A DNA stretch of 64,000 nucleotides from Tenacibaculum aquimarinum. Lineage in GTDB: Bacteria; Bacteroidota; Bacteroidia; Flavobacteriales; Flavobacteriaceae. Every line of letters begins with the position of its first letter. Position 1 is the stretch's first letter. Positions 35,773-46,192 of this stretch are shown in pieces. The position numbers and the translations under genes are program-made. The notes beneath the pieces are model-generated. The model did no database searches. It saw only the letters and a list, made by a program, of their open reading frames with translations, and was not told the DNA's origin. The stretch covers positions 992,001-1,056,000 of the forward strand of contig NZ_JAKGSC010000001.1 in the NCBI RefSeq assembly GCF_022478115.1, written 5' to 3'.

Positions 35773-35793
35773 GTCGGTAATTGTGTCGGTAAT
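35773..35793. repeat. arm-type repeats, left end
   Basis: GTCGGTAAT occurs at 35773 and 35785, 12 bp apart. The same pair, one base different, lies at the right end of the island. Confidence 0.75.
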
Positions 35794-35856
35794 CTAGCTT
35801 CTTTATGGAGTGTTTTTATTGTTTGAATGATAAAATACTCTATTTTACATGTTTAT

Positions 35857-36606
35857 TCAAGAAGAAATTATATCATTTTCATTTACTAAAGGGTCAATTT
35901 CATTAGCTTTTTCATATCCCCAAGTGATGTATTTTTTAAGGTTTTTATCTTTTTCAAGACTCATATTATGTTTTTCTTCAAGAGCCTTTAAATAAATACG
36001 TATTTCATTAGAAGTTTTATAATCTGATGCTTTTTTGAATAATGACTCAATTTTATGATTTTCAATAGCTAATAATCTTGCCTTATTTTCATCTAACTTT
36101 CTTTGTATTTCTTTTTTTTCTTCTTCAATTTTTCTTAATTCATTTCGCTGAAATGATTTTTTACTTTTGTTTTCAATGTATTCATAAATTACCTGTAGGT
36201 AATCTTCTATTTTGATAATTTTCTTATCTATCCAACCAGTTCTGTAGGAATAATCTATTTGAAATTCTAAATCATCACTTTTAATAAAAGTATTAGTTGA
36301 ATATCCTGAAGAACTTTTTGTCCGTTTTCTATAAAATTTTTGCCTTAAATTAATTTGTGTTAGTTCTCCATACATTTCTATAAAACATTGTTCATGTTTA
36401 AATTTGATTGAATGATTATTAGCCTCTAAGAGGTTAATCAAATCATTCATAAAGTTTAATGCTCTAGCTCTTAATTTTGGTTCTACTGATATTGGTAAAA
36501 TAGCGCCCCTGTAAGTCTTTCTTTCTCCCCAAGTTTCTATCCCTTCATTATCTAAACTTTCTAATTCAAGTTTTGCTTTTTGAACTAATGAATGTATTTT
36601 TTTCAT
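35857..36606 (-). CDS. hypothetical protein of the island's left end
   Basis: A 249-aa soluble protein of no family I recognise. The N-terminal half is globular. A strongly charged coiled coil (about residues 150-195, repeated E/K) precedes a helical C-terminus. It is transcribed towards attL and is divergent from the large DUF4297-like gene across a 173-bp regulatory gap. It could be a partner or regulator of that protein (inference from position). Confidence 0.6.
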   Translation of the reverse strand: MKKIHSLVQKAKLELESLDNEGIETWGERKTYRGAILPISVEPKLRARALNFMNDLINLLEANNHSIKFKHEQCFIEMYGELTQINLRQKFYRKRTKSSSGYSTNTFIKSDDLEFQIDYSYRTGWIDKKIIKIEDYLQVIYEYIENKSKKSFQRNELRKIEEEKKEIQRKLDENKARLLAIENHKIESLFKKASDYKTSNEIRIYLKALEEKHNMSLEKDKNLKKYITWGYEKANEIDPLVNENDIISS

Positions 36607-36653
36607 TGTGAAATATAAATGTATTTTAAATAATGATAATTAATTTATTTGGA

Positions 36654-36737
36654 CAACTCAAATTATGAGTTGATTTAATAAACATTTTGGACACTAGTAC
36701 TAGTTTACTTCATCAAGTATTTTTTTGTTAAAATACT
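36654..36737. promoter_or_regulatory. palindromes in the divergent control region
   Basis: Between two divergent genes lie CAACTCA-aatta-TGAGTTG (36654-36672), the 12-bp perfect palindrome ACTAGTACTAGT (36693-36704), and AGTATTTT / AAAATACT (36716-36737). They are candidate operators; the regulator is unknown. Confidence 0.5.
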
Positions 36738-36779
36738 ACATATTATCTTATATTTACTTTTAATCTAAAAACTTAGTTT

Positions 36780-39700
36780 TTGAATATCTCTAAACTCCAT
36801 ATTTTTTCGAAAAATACAGATGCAACTGCATCATTGAGAGGCTATCACTATCAAGTTCTAAAAACTTTAGAAACTCTTATTAGAAATTCTTTACTTGGTA
36901 TAAAGGATGAGATTTATTGTGACTTTGAAGAGGATATTTTTCAAAAAAATGAGATAACAGGCACAACAAAGTTTAGGCAAATAAAACTGTATTCAAGAAA
37001 TTTTTCATTTAGTACTGATGAAATACAGAAGTGCTTAGCACATTTTTTTATGCTTCACGTCAAAACAGATTATGCTTTATTAGAAAAAGAGTTCATTTTT
37101 GAAGCTAATTCATCAGTAGCAAATGTACGTGGTGATAATGATGCTGAATTACTTAAAAACTGGAATAAACATCAAGGTGATTTAAGTGAAGAATTAGCAA
37201 AAAAATGTGCAGACAAAGCTAAAGAGATAATTACCCAATATATAGAAAAGCAAGCTGTTGCTATTGATAAGGATGATAAAAACCCGTTAGTTAAAGAAGC
37301 TATTGATGTTTTTAAAAATCTTCAAGATTCAGATTGGATTGAGTTCATAAAAAAAATAAAATGGGTATTTAATGATACTAAACCAGACATAGAGTTTGCA
37401 CAACTTAAACAAAGTATTGAAGATGATATTTTAAAATTACCCTTTCAAATAAATAAGGAAAATTTACCTTCTATTTTTGGAGAACTTCATACGTTGGCTT
37501 GGAATAAGGCAACGAACACTAAAATTGAAGATAAGAAATTAACATTAAATGAACTAAATGATGTTCTATTAAGATCATCAAATGATCAAGACAAATGGTA
37601 TTGGTTAGTATATGAACGATGGGTAAATATTGAGGAGATAAACGACTTTTTTATTGGTCAATTCTATGAGGTTTTAGATGCTACCAGACATTGTAGAGTA
37701 ACAAAGTATTTAACTCAACATAAAGAAGATTGGCTCAAATTATTAAAAATCTATATTAATAATACTAAGATTGATGTTAATTTTAAAAGAGTAGCTATTT
37801 ATGAATATTTATGGTTGCTTTTGCATCCAATAAATTATCGTGAAATACCTGAAGGAAATTTGAAAGGTGAAGAAGAATATTTTAGATTTTACTTTAAAGA
37901 TTTTGATGTTTTTAAAACTGCGAGGGAAATTGAAGATGCTCAAAGTTTATTGAATATTGCTGTTGCAGCTGGATTTATGGATAAAACGAATCTAGACGGA
38001 CAAGAGGTACAAGATTGGTTTGAAAGTATGCTAAATCTTTTAAATGCAAAAATTGAAGCAGAATCAAATCCTAATGAAAAATGCCATCTTTTAGAAAACC
38101 TTGCCACTCACCTACTTTTCCTTAATGCTAATAGAAATAAAGAAGACAAGAAACTATCCGAAGTTCTTAATCCATTGGAAGAAATTTTCGAATTGTTAGG
38201 GAATGCAGACTACTATAATGTCTCATTATTAAGTAGTCGATTGGATGAGTATATTGAAATGCTTATTGAAACTGATCCTGAATCAAATATTGAACTTATT
38301 GATGGTATAAATGATTATTCGGAAAAATTAAACCCAATAGTAGAAAGTCGTGACGGAAGTTTTAAAGGAGCTAAAACTGAACTTGAAAGAGGCATGAAAT
38401 ACTTAAGTAGTAATGTTCCTAAATTGTCTTTAAGGGCATTGCAATGTTTTCATAAAGCAAAAAGTAAATTTAGAACGCAGGAAAGCTTTGAAGGGTATGT
38501 ATTATCACTAATTAATATAGCTCAATTATATTCTGGAATTGGAATGAATTTAGCAGCTAAATATTATGCGCTCGCAGCTGCTTGGGCTAGCATACATAAT
38601 GGTGATAGAAAACTTCTTAAAAGAATTGCTGATGCATTCGGAATTGTATTCTACGCAGATTTTAAACAAGGTGCATGGATGAATGCTATTGTTTCATCAA
38701 TAGATTATATAAAAGCTCGTAATGAGTTTAAAGCAACACCACTTGACCCTAATATAGAAGAAATGCCTTTTAAGGTTATGGGAGATTTAGCTCTAATTTT
38801 TCATTTGACTCCAAAAATTTCTCCAGAGCTTGCTGTAATGGTAAAACACAGAATTGATAGTTTACATGACTTAAGTAATGATTTTATAAAACCTGCTATA
38901 GCCATATTAGAAGAATCCAAGCCAACATTTGATTCTTTGATTCCAGTCATAGAACATCATCTAACAGATAAACCTCTCAATGATGTAGGTGTTTCAAGGT
39001 TAGTAAGTTTTAACGCGCTCGGAATTGAGTGGAAAATATCATTTCCAAATACTTATGAAATGGTTCCACAAGCGGAAGAGTTTTGTGGAATTGCACAAAT
39101 AACTCTTGCGGAAATTGCTCTCTCAAATTATGACTTTCACTTAATCCGTGGCGTTGTAAGCATTAAATTAGAGAGTAACGTTGACTTTAAAGGACCAGAA
39201 CTACAACCATCCAATGAAGAAATTATTTGGAAGGCTTGGGTAAGAAATCTAGATAGTCAAGATGGGAAAGAAGTCGTCTTAAGTATGTCGTCAAGTGTAA
39301 CTGCAATTAGAACTGTATTAAGTAATTTAAGTCTTCTCCCATTTGATGAGTTTGATTCACTTTTTGAAACTTTATTTAAAGAGTCAGATTTAGCTGGAAA
39401 AACGCATATTGGAGGATTATATCAAAGAATGTACAGAATCGTATTTAATAAAACGAATTTTGACTCAATACAGCGTGATAAATTTACTACTGTTACTTTA
39501 GCTGATTTAGATCTTCCAAAAACTAATAAAGTCATGGAATGGGAAAATTCATTAAGCGCTCTTTATAATCAAGTAGAAGCTAAAAAAAGGATAGATCAAC
39601 GATTTAAAAATGCTTACAAAAATTGCCATTTAACTATAACAAAATTAAAAGAAAATCCTAAATTTAAATTACTTATTAAAAAATTAAGAAATGAAGGCTG

Positions 39701-40049
39701 GCAAGATTGGCATATTATATGTGCTATGAAAAATTTTATTTTAACACATAAAACGAAATTTAAATTAAGGGAGTTAACAAGCCCTATTGAAGAAGATTTT
39801 AATAGGATATTTTTTGAATTAGCAAAACTTGATGAATCCGATTTTGAGGCAGAGTTTCCTTTAGAAGCATTTGAAACTGTTGAGTTTGAATTATATCTTA
39901 AAGACAACATAATTAAGATTCTCAAATCTTTTGGTTTAGATAACCCTTCTAGGTTTCCTAATTTTTTAGCCATTCGAGAATTTTTAGATATAAGATTCAA
40001 TATGATAGAGGATGGTTCTGGAGAGAACAATCCTTTTAAAGACTTATAG
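36780..40049 (+). CDS. large DUF4297/Cap4-like putative nuclease with helical repeat domain
   Basis: A 1089-aa protein. The N-terminus (ASLRGYHYQVLKTLETLI, CDFEEDI, then FRQIKLYS at about residues 20-82) fits the DUF4297/Cap4-type dsDNA nuclease fold, a PD-(D/E)XK variant with E-D and QxK as catalytic residues. The remaining 900 residues are mostly helical, with TPR-like stretches near 570-640, a typical sensor architecture in antiphage proteins. The start is TTG: a stop lies two codons upstream and no ATG precedes the nuclease motif. It ends 11 bp from the convergent hsdR gene. Family call by motif, moderate certainty. Confidence 0.65.
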   Translation: MNISKLHIFSKNTDATASLRGYHYQVLKTLETLIRNSLLGIKDEIYCDFEEDIFQKNEITGTTKFRQIKLYSRNFSFSTDEIQKCLAHFFMLHVKTDYALLEKEFIFEANSSVANVRGDNDAELLKNWNKHQGDLSEELAKKCADKAKEIITQYIEKQAVAIDKDDKNPLVKEAIDVFKNLQDSDWIEFIKKIKWVFNDTKPDIEFAQLKQSIEDDILKLPFQINKENLPSIFGELHTLAWNKATNTKIEDKKLTLNELNDVLLRSSNDQDKWYWLVYERWVNIEEINDFFIGQFYEVLDATRHCRVTKYLTQHKEDWLKLLKIYINNTKIDVNFKRVAIYEYLWLLLHPINYREIPEGNLKGEEEYFRFYFKDFDVFKTAREIEDAQSLLNIAVAAGFMDKTNLDGQEVQDWFESMLNLLNAKIEAESNPNEKCHLLENLATHLLFLNANRNKEDKKLSEVLNPLEEIFELLGNADYYNVSLLSSRLDEYIEMLIETDPESNIELIDGINDYSEKLNPIVESRDGSFKGAKTELERGMKYLSSNVPKLSLRALQCFHKAKSKFRTQESFEGYVLSLINIAQLYSGIGMNLAAKYYALAAAWASIHNGDRKLLKRIADAFGIVFYADFKQGAWMNAIVSSIDYIKARNEFKATPLDPNIEEMPFKVMGDLALIFHLTPKISPELAVMVKHRIDSLHDLSNDFIKPAIAILEESKPTFDSLIPVIEHHLTDKPLNDVGVSRLVSFNALGIEWKISFPNTYEMVPQAEEFCGIAQITLAEIALSNYDFHLIRGVVSIKLESNVDFKGPELQPSNEEIIWKAWVRNLDSQDGKEVVLSMSSSVTAIRTVLSNLSLLPFDEFDSLFETLFKESDLAGKTHIGGLYQRMYRIVFNKTNFDSIQRDKFTTVTLADLDLPKTNKVMEWENSLSALYNQVEAKKRIDQRFKNAYKNCHLTITKLKENPKFKLLIKKLRNEGWQDWHIICAMKNFILTHKTKFKLRELTSPIEEDFNRIFFELAKLDESDFEAEFPLEAFETVEFELYLKDNIIKILKSFGLDNPSRFPNFLAIREFLDIRFNMIEDGSGENNPFKDL

Positions 40050-40060
40050 TTAGTTCAGTT

Positions 40061-43000
40061 TTAATTATACTTCTTAAAATTTTCTGCTTGCTCAAAAATC
40101 TCTTTAAAAACTTCATCTTTAGTAATAGGAGGGTAGTCGTTTTCCGCTAAAAGGATGATTAAATCAACTTTTAGTTCTGCTTTTATATCATCACGATGGT
40201 TCCAGTCTGTATATTTAGCTTTGTCATCAACAACTTTTTTAACTTCTTTAGCAAGATGTATAAGTTTGTCATCAGGGTAAGAAAAATCATATTTATGAGC
40301 AATTGCTTTTAAAATATCATAGAATGCCTTTTCTTCGAAATCAATACCCATTTCTGAAAAGGAATCTTTTTCTTTTCTTAACTCGTGGTATAAATCAATT
40401 ATTTCATCTGTAAAATCCTCTAAAACATTGCTGTTTAAAATATCTTGCTCACTGCGTTCATTATATCTTTCTACTATAGATTTAAACTTTTTAGAGAAAT
40501 CTATTCCTTGAATTTTGTTAGTTTTCTTTAGTTCATCAATTGCTTTTAATAGCAGTTGTTGCAACAGTTTTATTTTTGTGTTTGGAAGTTTTATCTTTTC
40601 AATTTTAGCTAAGTAGGCTTCATCAAAAATATCTATTTCATTTTGTTTTTCTTCTCCTAGTTTAAAAATTTCCTCTACACCATCACTAAGCAAAGCTTCT
40701 TTGATCATATCTCTAACCTTAGCATTCATTTGCGCCATATCTGGAGCATTGCCTTTAGTAAGTTTAAAAACAATAGAGCGAATAGCTAAATAAAAGTGTA
40801 TATAATCTTTTTGAAGGTTTGTAAACGCTTCAGCACCACAACAAATATCATAAGCAGCTTTTAAGCGCTTAACAATATTCATAAAACGTGTTTCAATATT
40901 TTTTGTTAGTTGAACAAATTCAGCACCTTTATTTAAACAATCTAGTTGTTTAATACCGATACCAGAAAAATAATCTGAATCATTAAATTTATGAAACAAT
41001 TTTGCTAATAAATCTAACTGATCTTTAACAACAACTATTGAGGTTTGAATATCTTCAAAATTCTGACCATCAACAGCAGAGTATTGTTTTAATGCTAAAT
41101 TCATTTGTTTTTTAAACCCGATATAATCTACTACTAACCCTTTGTCTTTAGATTTATATTTTCTGTTTACTCTTGAGATTGTTTGAATTAAATTATGTTG
41201 TTGAATAGGTTTATCAATATACATGGTGTCCAGAAAAGGAACATCGAAACCAGTTAGCCACATATCAACAACAATTGCAATTTTAAAGTTGGACTTTTCG
41301 TTTTTAAATTGCCTGTCCAATTCTTTTCGGTCATCTTTTGTGCCTAACAGATCATACATTGCTTTAGGATCATCTTTACCACGCGTCATAATCATCTTAA
41401 TGCGCTCCATAGGTTTGATTTCCTTCTTTTCTTTATCTGTCAGTTCAGAACCTTCTTCAAAAGCTTTTACAACTGTCCACTCAGGACGTAAAGCAACAAT
41501 TTCTTGATATAGATTAAATGCAATTGGTCTAGAACTACAAACAAATAATGCTTTGCCTTTTATAGTTGCACCTTCTTCAATTCTAGTTTCATAATGTTTT
41601 ACAAAATCTTTAGCTATGGCTTTTAATCTATCTGGATCGCCAATTATAGCATTCATATTGGCAGATGCTTTTTTACTTTCCTCTATTTGATAATCATTTG
41701 CACCTTCATCTGCACATTGCTTATAATACTCTTCTATTTCTTTAAGTTTGCTATTTTCTAACACAACTTTAGCTGCACGACCTTCATACACAATACGAAC
41801 AGTAATTTCATCCTTTTCAGATTCTGTCATGGTGTAAGAATCTATAATGTCTCCAAAAACACTTAAAGTTGCATCAATTGGAGTTCCTGTAAAACCTACA
41901 TAAGTTGCATTTGGTAAAGAGTCGTGTAAGTACTTAGCAAAACCATACGTTTTTTTAACACCATCTTCTGTTACGGTAACTTTTTGATCTAAGTTTATTT
42001 GACTTCTGTGGGCTTCGTCCGAAATACAAATAACATTTGTTCTTTCAGTTAGTAATTCTAAGTCTTCAGTAAATTTGTGAATCGTTGTAAGAAATACACC
42101 ACCACTTTTTCTGTTTTTTAGTAGTTTTTTTAATTCTTTTCTACTTTCTACACTTACAATAGTGTTGTCTCCAATATATCCCTTTGCGTTTGTAAATTGG
42201 CTAGAAAGTTGGTCATCTAAATCGGTTCTGTCAGTTATAATTATAATTGTTGGGCTTTTAAAATGTGGACTTCGCATTAAAAGCCTAGATAAAAATAACA
42301 TGGTGTAACTTTTACCACAACCAGTTGCTCCAAAGTAAGTACCACCTTTTCCGTCTCCATCTGGTTTCTGGTGTAGTTTTATGTTTTCCAACAGTTTTGT
42401 TGCGGCATAGTATTGCGGATAACGACATACAATTTTTAAATCGTGTTTGTTGCTATCTGGAAAGTAAATAAAGTTATGAATAACTTCACGTAACCTGTTT
42501 TTATTAAACAACCCTTGTATCATAGTATACATAGAATTGATACCATCTACTTCTTTATCAAAACCAAATACTTTTCTCCAGGCATAATAAAACTCGTAAT
42601 TGGCAAAAAATGAGCCCATTTTACTATTTACACTATCACTAATAACACAGAATGCATTGTATTTAAACAACTCAGGAATGTCTCTTTTGTATCTTGTAGT
42701 TAATTGTACATATGCATCGTGTAAAGTTGCATTTTCACGAATAGCACTTTTAAATTCCATAACAACTAACGGCAAGCCATTAATGTATAGAATACCATCT
42801 GGAATACGTTTTTCATAACCGTAAATCTCTAACTGATTTACAATTTTATAAATGTTATTATCTAATTCTGAGTAATCTAATAAATGAATATATAAGTCCT
42901 TTTTAGAACGGTCTTCTCGCTCTAACTGAAACCCATTACAAACCAATTTTATTATTTGTTTGTTAGATTCATACAGATCTGAAGCGCTAAAGATTTCTAA

Positions 43001-43201
43001 CTTTCTAATGATACTTTTAATTTCATTATCAGTTATGTTCTCATTTTTGTATTGGCTTTGCAAATAGTTTTTTATATCTGCTTTAATAAGCACCTCGTTC
43101 TGTTTGCGTTCAATAGTATTTCCTAAAGTATGCGGAATACCTTCATTGCCTAGCAACTCAATAAAAACGTTTTCTAATTCTGCTTCTGTGAATTTTTTCA
43201 T
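40061..43201 (-). CDS. hsdR: type I restriction enzyme, R subunit
   Basis: A 1046-aa HsdR, the ATP-dependent translocase and nuclease. The N-terminal PD-(D/E)XK domain has PDG near residue 137 and EFK near 150. SF2 motor motifs follow: Walker A GATGCGKS near 290, DEAH near 396 and the motif III-like GFTGTP. A C-terminal helical region binds the methylase. It is the last gene of the seven-gene run that starts with hsdM. It appears intact. Confidence 0.93.
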   Translation of the reverse strand: MKKFTEAELENVFIELLGNEGIPHTLGNTIERKQNEVLIKADIKNYLQSQYKNENITDNEIKSIIRKLEIFSASDLYESNKQIIKLVCNGFQLEREDRSKKDLYIHLLDYSELDNNIYKIVNQLEIYGYEKRIPDGILYINGLPLVVMEFKSAIRENATLHDAYVQLTTRYKRDIPELFKYNAFCVISDSVNSKMGSFFANYEFYYAWRKVFGFDKEVDGINSMYTMIQGLFNKNRLREVIHNFIYFPDSNKHDLKIVCRYPQYYAATKLLENIKLHQKPDGDGKGGTYFGATGCGKSYTMLFLSRLLMRSPHFKSPTIIIITDRTDLDDQLSSQFTNAKGYIGDNTIVSVESRKELKKLLKNRKSGGVFLTTIHKFTEDLELLTERTNVICISDEAHRSQINLDQKVTVTEDGVKKTYGFAKYLHDSLPNATYVGFTGTPIDATLSVFGDIIDSYTMTESEKDEITVRIVYEGRAAKVVLENSKLKEIEEYYKQCADEGANDYQIEESKKASANMNAIIGDPDRLKAIAKDFVKHYETRIEEGATIKGKALFVCSSRPIAFNLYQEIVALRPEWTVVKAFEEGSELTDKEKKEIKPMERIKMIMTRGKDDPKAMYDLLGTKDDRKELDRQFKNEKSNFKIAIVVDMWLTGFDVPFLDTMYIDKPIQQHNLIQTISRVNRKYKSKDKGLVVDYIGFKKQMNLALKQYSAVDGQNFEDIQTSIVVVKDQLDLLAKLFHKFNDSDYFSGIGIKQLDCLNKGAEFVQLTKNIETRFMNIVKRLKAAYDICCGAEAFTNLQKDYIHFYLAIRSIVFKLTKGNAPDMAQMNAKVRDMIKEALLSDGVEEIFKLGEEKQNEIDIFDEAYLAKIEKIKLPNTKIKLLQQLLLKAIDELKKTNKIQGIDFSKKFKSIVERYNERSEQDILNSNVLEDFTDEIIDLYHELRKEKDSFSEMGIDFEEKAFYDILKAIAHKYDFSYPDDKLIHLAKEVKKVVDDKAKYTDWNHRDDIKAELKVDLIILLAENDYPPITKDEVFKEIFEQAENFKKYN

Positions 43202-43212
43202 TTTATTGATTT

Positions 43213-45711
43213 TTAATTCAATTTAGAAATTGTTGTTTTAAAAGCCTCTTCAAATTTAGATAAATTACTAATGATAAAATTATTCATTTTATCCCAATCA
43301 TCTTGTTCGAATAAATTTACGTTTTGCATTTCGAATTTAATTCTACTCATTTTATGTTCTAAAAATTCATTCCAAATTAATTCGTTTCCAAAAGAATCTT
43401 CAATTGCGTTTTTATCTTTTAATAATTGATTAAAATACTGTTTATTTCTCTCTTTGTTTGAAGAAGAAATATTGAGCTCAATTCTAACATAGTAACCTGT
43501 TACGGATAACATAAAAGAAACTCCACTTATTCCAGCTCCAGCACTTATCCAATTGTCTTTAGAAGGACTTATGTTAGAAAATAGATTCGTGTTTTCTATT
43601 AGCGGTAGTAGTTGTTGCCAATACTTTTTTCTAATTGAAAATCTACTAGGTTCAATATCTTCACTTTTATATTTTAGGATTAATTCGTCTTCTAACTCAA
43701 AAAGTGTTAAAAGCCTTTTTAGAATATTAAATTTCGAGCGACTTTCTACATTATATTCTATAAAATAACCATTTAAAACTTCTCCAGAAGCTCTAAAATC
43801 ATCTTCATTTTTTGAAATTTTTAAGATGTCTTGATTATTAATTAGTAGTTGTGTATTCTTCTTGAAAAGACTTTTTATAACATGATCATACATTCCTGCA
43901 ATATGGCTTTCTTCGACCTTATTATCTTCAAAAATAAAATATTCTAACTTCTTGTTTGTTGGACTATCTGCAACAAAAATATTTTGTTCTGTATTGCTAT
44001 TTGTTTCAGGGATTATCACTTTTGGATATTCCCAAATTTGTAAAAAACGTTCGTATATAATTTCAAATCGTTCATTATATTTTTCAATAGTCCAATTATC
44101 TATGCTTTTTAAATAGGTGTTTAACCAAAGACGACTGAACTCATAACCTTGTTCTTTACCATCAATATTCATGGTCTGCTTCTCTGAAAATGCTTTGTTG
44201 CTTAAAGCTCCATTATTGCCAGATAAAGTTAAATTACCTATTGTATTTAAACGCTTTTCTTTAAACTCAAAATAATCTTCTGGTTTTAATTCTGTATTCC
44301 ATTTTACATGTGGATTTCTCGGAAAGATGTGTTCTATAGTAATATTTTCATTTGAAGTATCTACATATTCTCGATTGTTAAAATTCTCAATCATTTCAAA
44401 CATATACTTTCTATTCTTTGCTTGAATATTATATAAATCTTTATCTTTTAAGGCAGTTCTTAAATCTTCATTTGTTGGAAACTTAGAACTTCCTTTTTTC
44501 TTTAGTAAAGAAATTTCAATAGAATCGTAATAGTTTTCGGTATCTACATCTGCATATAACGACATAAATATTTTGTTTAATGCATTTGTTGGTAATCCCA
44601 CAATAAATCTACGCCAAGTATAACTTTGAATAAGTTTTAGAATTTTAACCAATTCAATTTTATCTATAATACCATTCTCCTTATCTTCAAAAACTTGAAG
44701 TAAAAACGGAAAAGCCACATTAATTTCCAAACGACTTATATATTCTAACTCTTTTTTTATTTCTGAATCTGAAACATAACTTGGATTTATAAATCTTTTA
44801 TAATGTGCAGATAATGATTTTATATTCTCTAATTCTTGTTGGTATATTTCACTCTTTTTGTTTTTATACAGTTTTTTAAATTCTGCATACACTTTATTTT
44901 TATTAGGTATTTTTTTACTTTTCAGTGTCAAGTAATCTCTAATATAATCTGAAACCATTGATTTTTGCTTGACTAAATCTTTCGCGTTTTCTTCAATTGG
45001 ATTCCAGATTTGCTCAAAAATACGAGATTGGTCTTTTGGCTCTAAATCCATTAAAATAAAGTTTCTGATTAAATCTGATTGTGACAATTCTAAACCAGTA
45101 GAGTTTAAACTTTCAAAAATACGTTGCGGATCGTCTTTGTCTCTTTCTAGAGAAATTTCTACAAAAATTAGTCTTTTTAAACCATTTTTAATAATCTCAA
45201 AATTATCTATTGTTATTATCGATCTAAAGAAATTATAGTTTTCAATTACGTTAGAGTAGCCACCGAACTCATTCTCTGTTGCATTCATTATTGATTTAAA
45301 TGCTAATGAGTTTTGGTCTGTTTGCTTTAGTTTTAATTTGCTCGATTCTTGCTCTACATATTGGTTGGTTAAAAACATATTGTAAAGTCGATCTGCTTCA
45401 CTGTTTAAATTATTCTCTTTCGCAAATCTGTATAAAGCAACGTATAGTATATTAATAGTTGTTAAACGTTGTTGTCCATCTATAATTACCAATTCTTTTA
45501 CTTCGCTAGTACTATAAATACCTTCATGTATAAAAACTATACTACCAATAAAATGTGTGCCTCTTTGGTCTGTTTGTACTGCAACAATATCATTTATTAG
45601 CTCACTACACTCTTTAGTACTCCAATCGTAATTTCGTTGATAAACAGGTATAACAAATTGCACATTAGCTGCTTGTAAAAAATTATTTATTGGTAGTTCG
45701 TTTGCTTTCAT
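43213..45711 (-). CDS. DUF262/DUF1524 protein (GmrSD-like type IV restriction)
   Basis: An 832-aa fusion. The N-terminal DUF262 domain carries the DGQQR motif near residue 80 (NTPase-like active site, ParB/Srx fold). A middle helical domain follows, then a DUF1524 HNH-type nuclease with IEHIFPRN near 462 and IGNLTLSGNN...F.EK. It ends in a further 250-residue domain of unknown type. Single-chain GmrSD-like proteins cut modified phage DNA. It sits between hsdS and hsdR and overlaps the upstream gene by 29 bp. Confidence 0.85.
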   Translation of the reverse strand: MKANELPINNFLQAANVQFVIPVYQRNYDWSTKECSELINDIVAVQTDQRGTHFIGSIVFIHEGIYSTSEVKELVIIDGQQRLTTINILYVALYRFAKENNLNSEADRLYNMFLTNQYVEQESSKLKLKQTDQNSLAFKSIMNATENEFGGYSNVIENYNFFRSIITIDNFEIIKNGLKRLIFVEISLERDKDDPQRIFESLNSTGLELSQSDLIRNFILMDLEPKDQSRIFEQIWNPIEENAKDLVKQKSMVSDYIRDYLTLKSKKIPNKNKVYAEFKKLYKNKKSEIYQQELENIKSLSAHYKRFINPSYVSDSEIKKELEYISRLEINVAFPFLLQVFEDKENGIIDKIELVKILKLIQSYTWRRFIVGLPTNALNKIFMSLYADVDTENYYDSIEISLLKKKGSSKFPTNEDLRTALKDKDLYNIQAKNRKYMFEMIENFNNREYVDTSNENITIEHIFPRNPHVKWNTELKPEDYFEFKEKRLNTIGNLTLSGNNGALSNKAFSEKQTMNIDGKEQGYEFSRLWLNTYLKSIDNWTIEKYNERFEIIYERFLQIWEYPKVIIPETNSNTEQNIFVADSPTNKKLEYFIFEDNKVEESHIAGMYDHVIKSLFKKNTQLLINNQDILKISKNEDDFRASGEVLNGYFIEYNVESRSKFNILKRLLTLFELEDELILKYKSEDIEPSRFSIRKKYWQQLLPLIENTNLFSNISPSKDNWISAGAGISGVSFMLSVTGYYVRIELNISSSNKERNKQYFNQLLKDKNAIEDSFGNELIWNEFLEHKMSRIKFEMQNVNLFEQDDWDKMNNFIISNLSKFEEAFKTTISKLN

Positions 45712-46177
45712 TTCTTATAGCTTTTTTGTTAACTCTATTTCTTTTATCTTTTAAAGGCACTTTCTCACTCAAATCTTTTAATATGTTTTTTGACAACGTA
45801 TATTCTTTTTGCTTTTTTAAACCTCGTTTTACAATATACTCATCAACAATAAATTGACCAGGGCCATTAAACAATTCTTCTAACTCACCATTTTCTAAGA
45901 TATTTACGCTAATAAAATAATCTGGAATTGGAAAATCTGGAAAATAACTATAACCATGAAAGGATGCTTTTATTTGCACTTTTCTATCAGTAGCAATTTC
46001 AAAACCATCATGGGTTATAAAATTATCTGAATACAGTTCAATACCATATTTTTCTGACACTAAAACTTCACCAATATCTCCAACCAACTTTCCATCAAGA
46101 GTAAAGTTCTTTTTTTGTAGTTTGTATTTTTCTCTTAATCTTTTTGTTATAGCTAGTAATTCTTTTATCTCTTTCAC
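45683..46177 (-). CDS. small endonuclease-like protein (DUF6998-type)
   Basis: A 164-aa protein. GDIGE (residues 33-37), D64 and QIK (68-70) fit a PD-(D/E)XK-like core, and the family is often found beside R-M genes; I associate it with DUF6998. The C-terminus is very basic (KKAIRNESKRTTNK) and may bind DNA. It overlaps the DUF262 gene by 29 bp and starts 15 bp after the preceding gene, so it is part of the R-M operon. Confidence 0.6.
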   Translation of the reverse strand: MKEIKELLAITKRLREKYKLQKKNFTLDGKLVGDIGEVLVSEKYGIELYSDNFITHDGFEIATDRKVQIKASFHGYSYFPDFPIPDYFISVNILENGELEELFNGPGQFIVDEYIVKRGLKKQKEYTLSKNILKDLSEKVPLKDKRNRVNKKAIRNESKRTTNK

Positions 46178-46192
46178 CTTTTATCTCTTTTT

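Noticed and set aside
43213-45711. DUF262/DUF1524 gene as a broken hsd gene
   Set aside because: DGQQR and HNH/DUF1524 motifs are intact over 832 aa and do not match any Hsd subunit.
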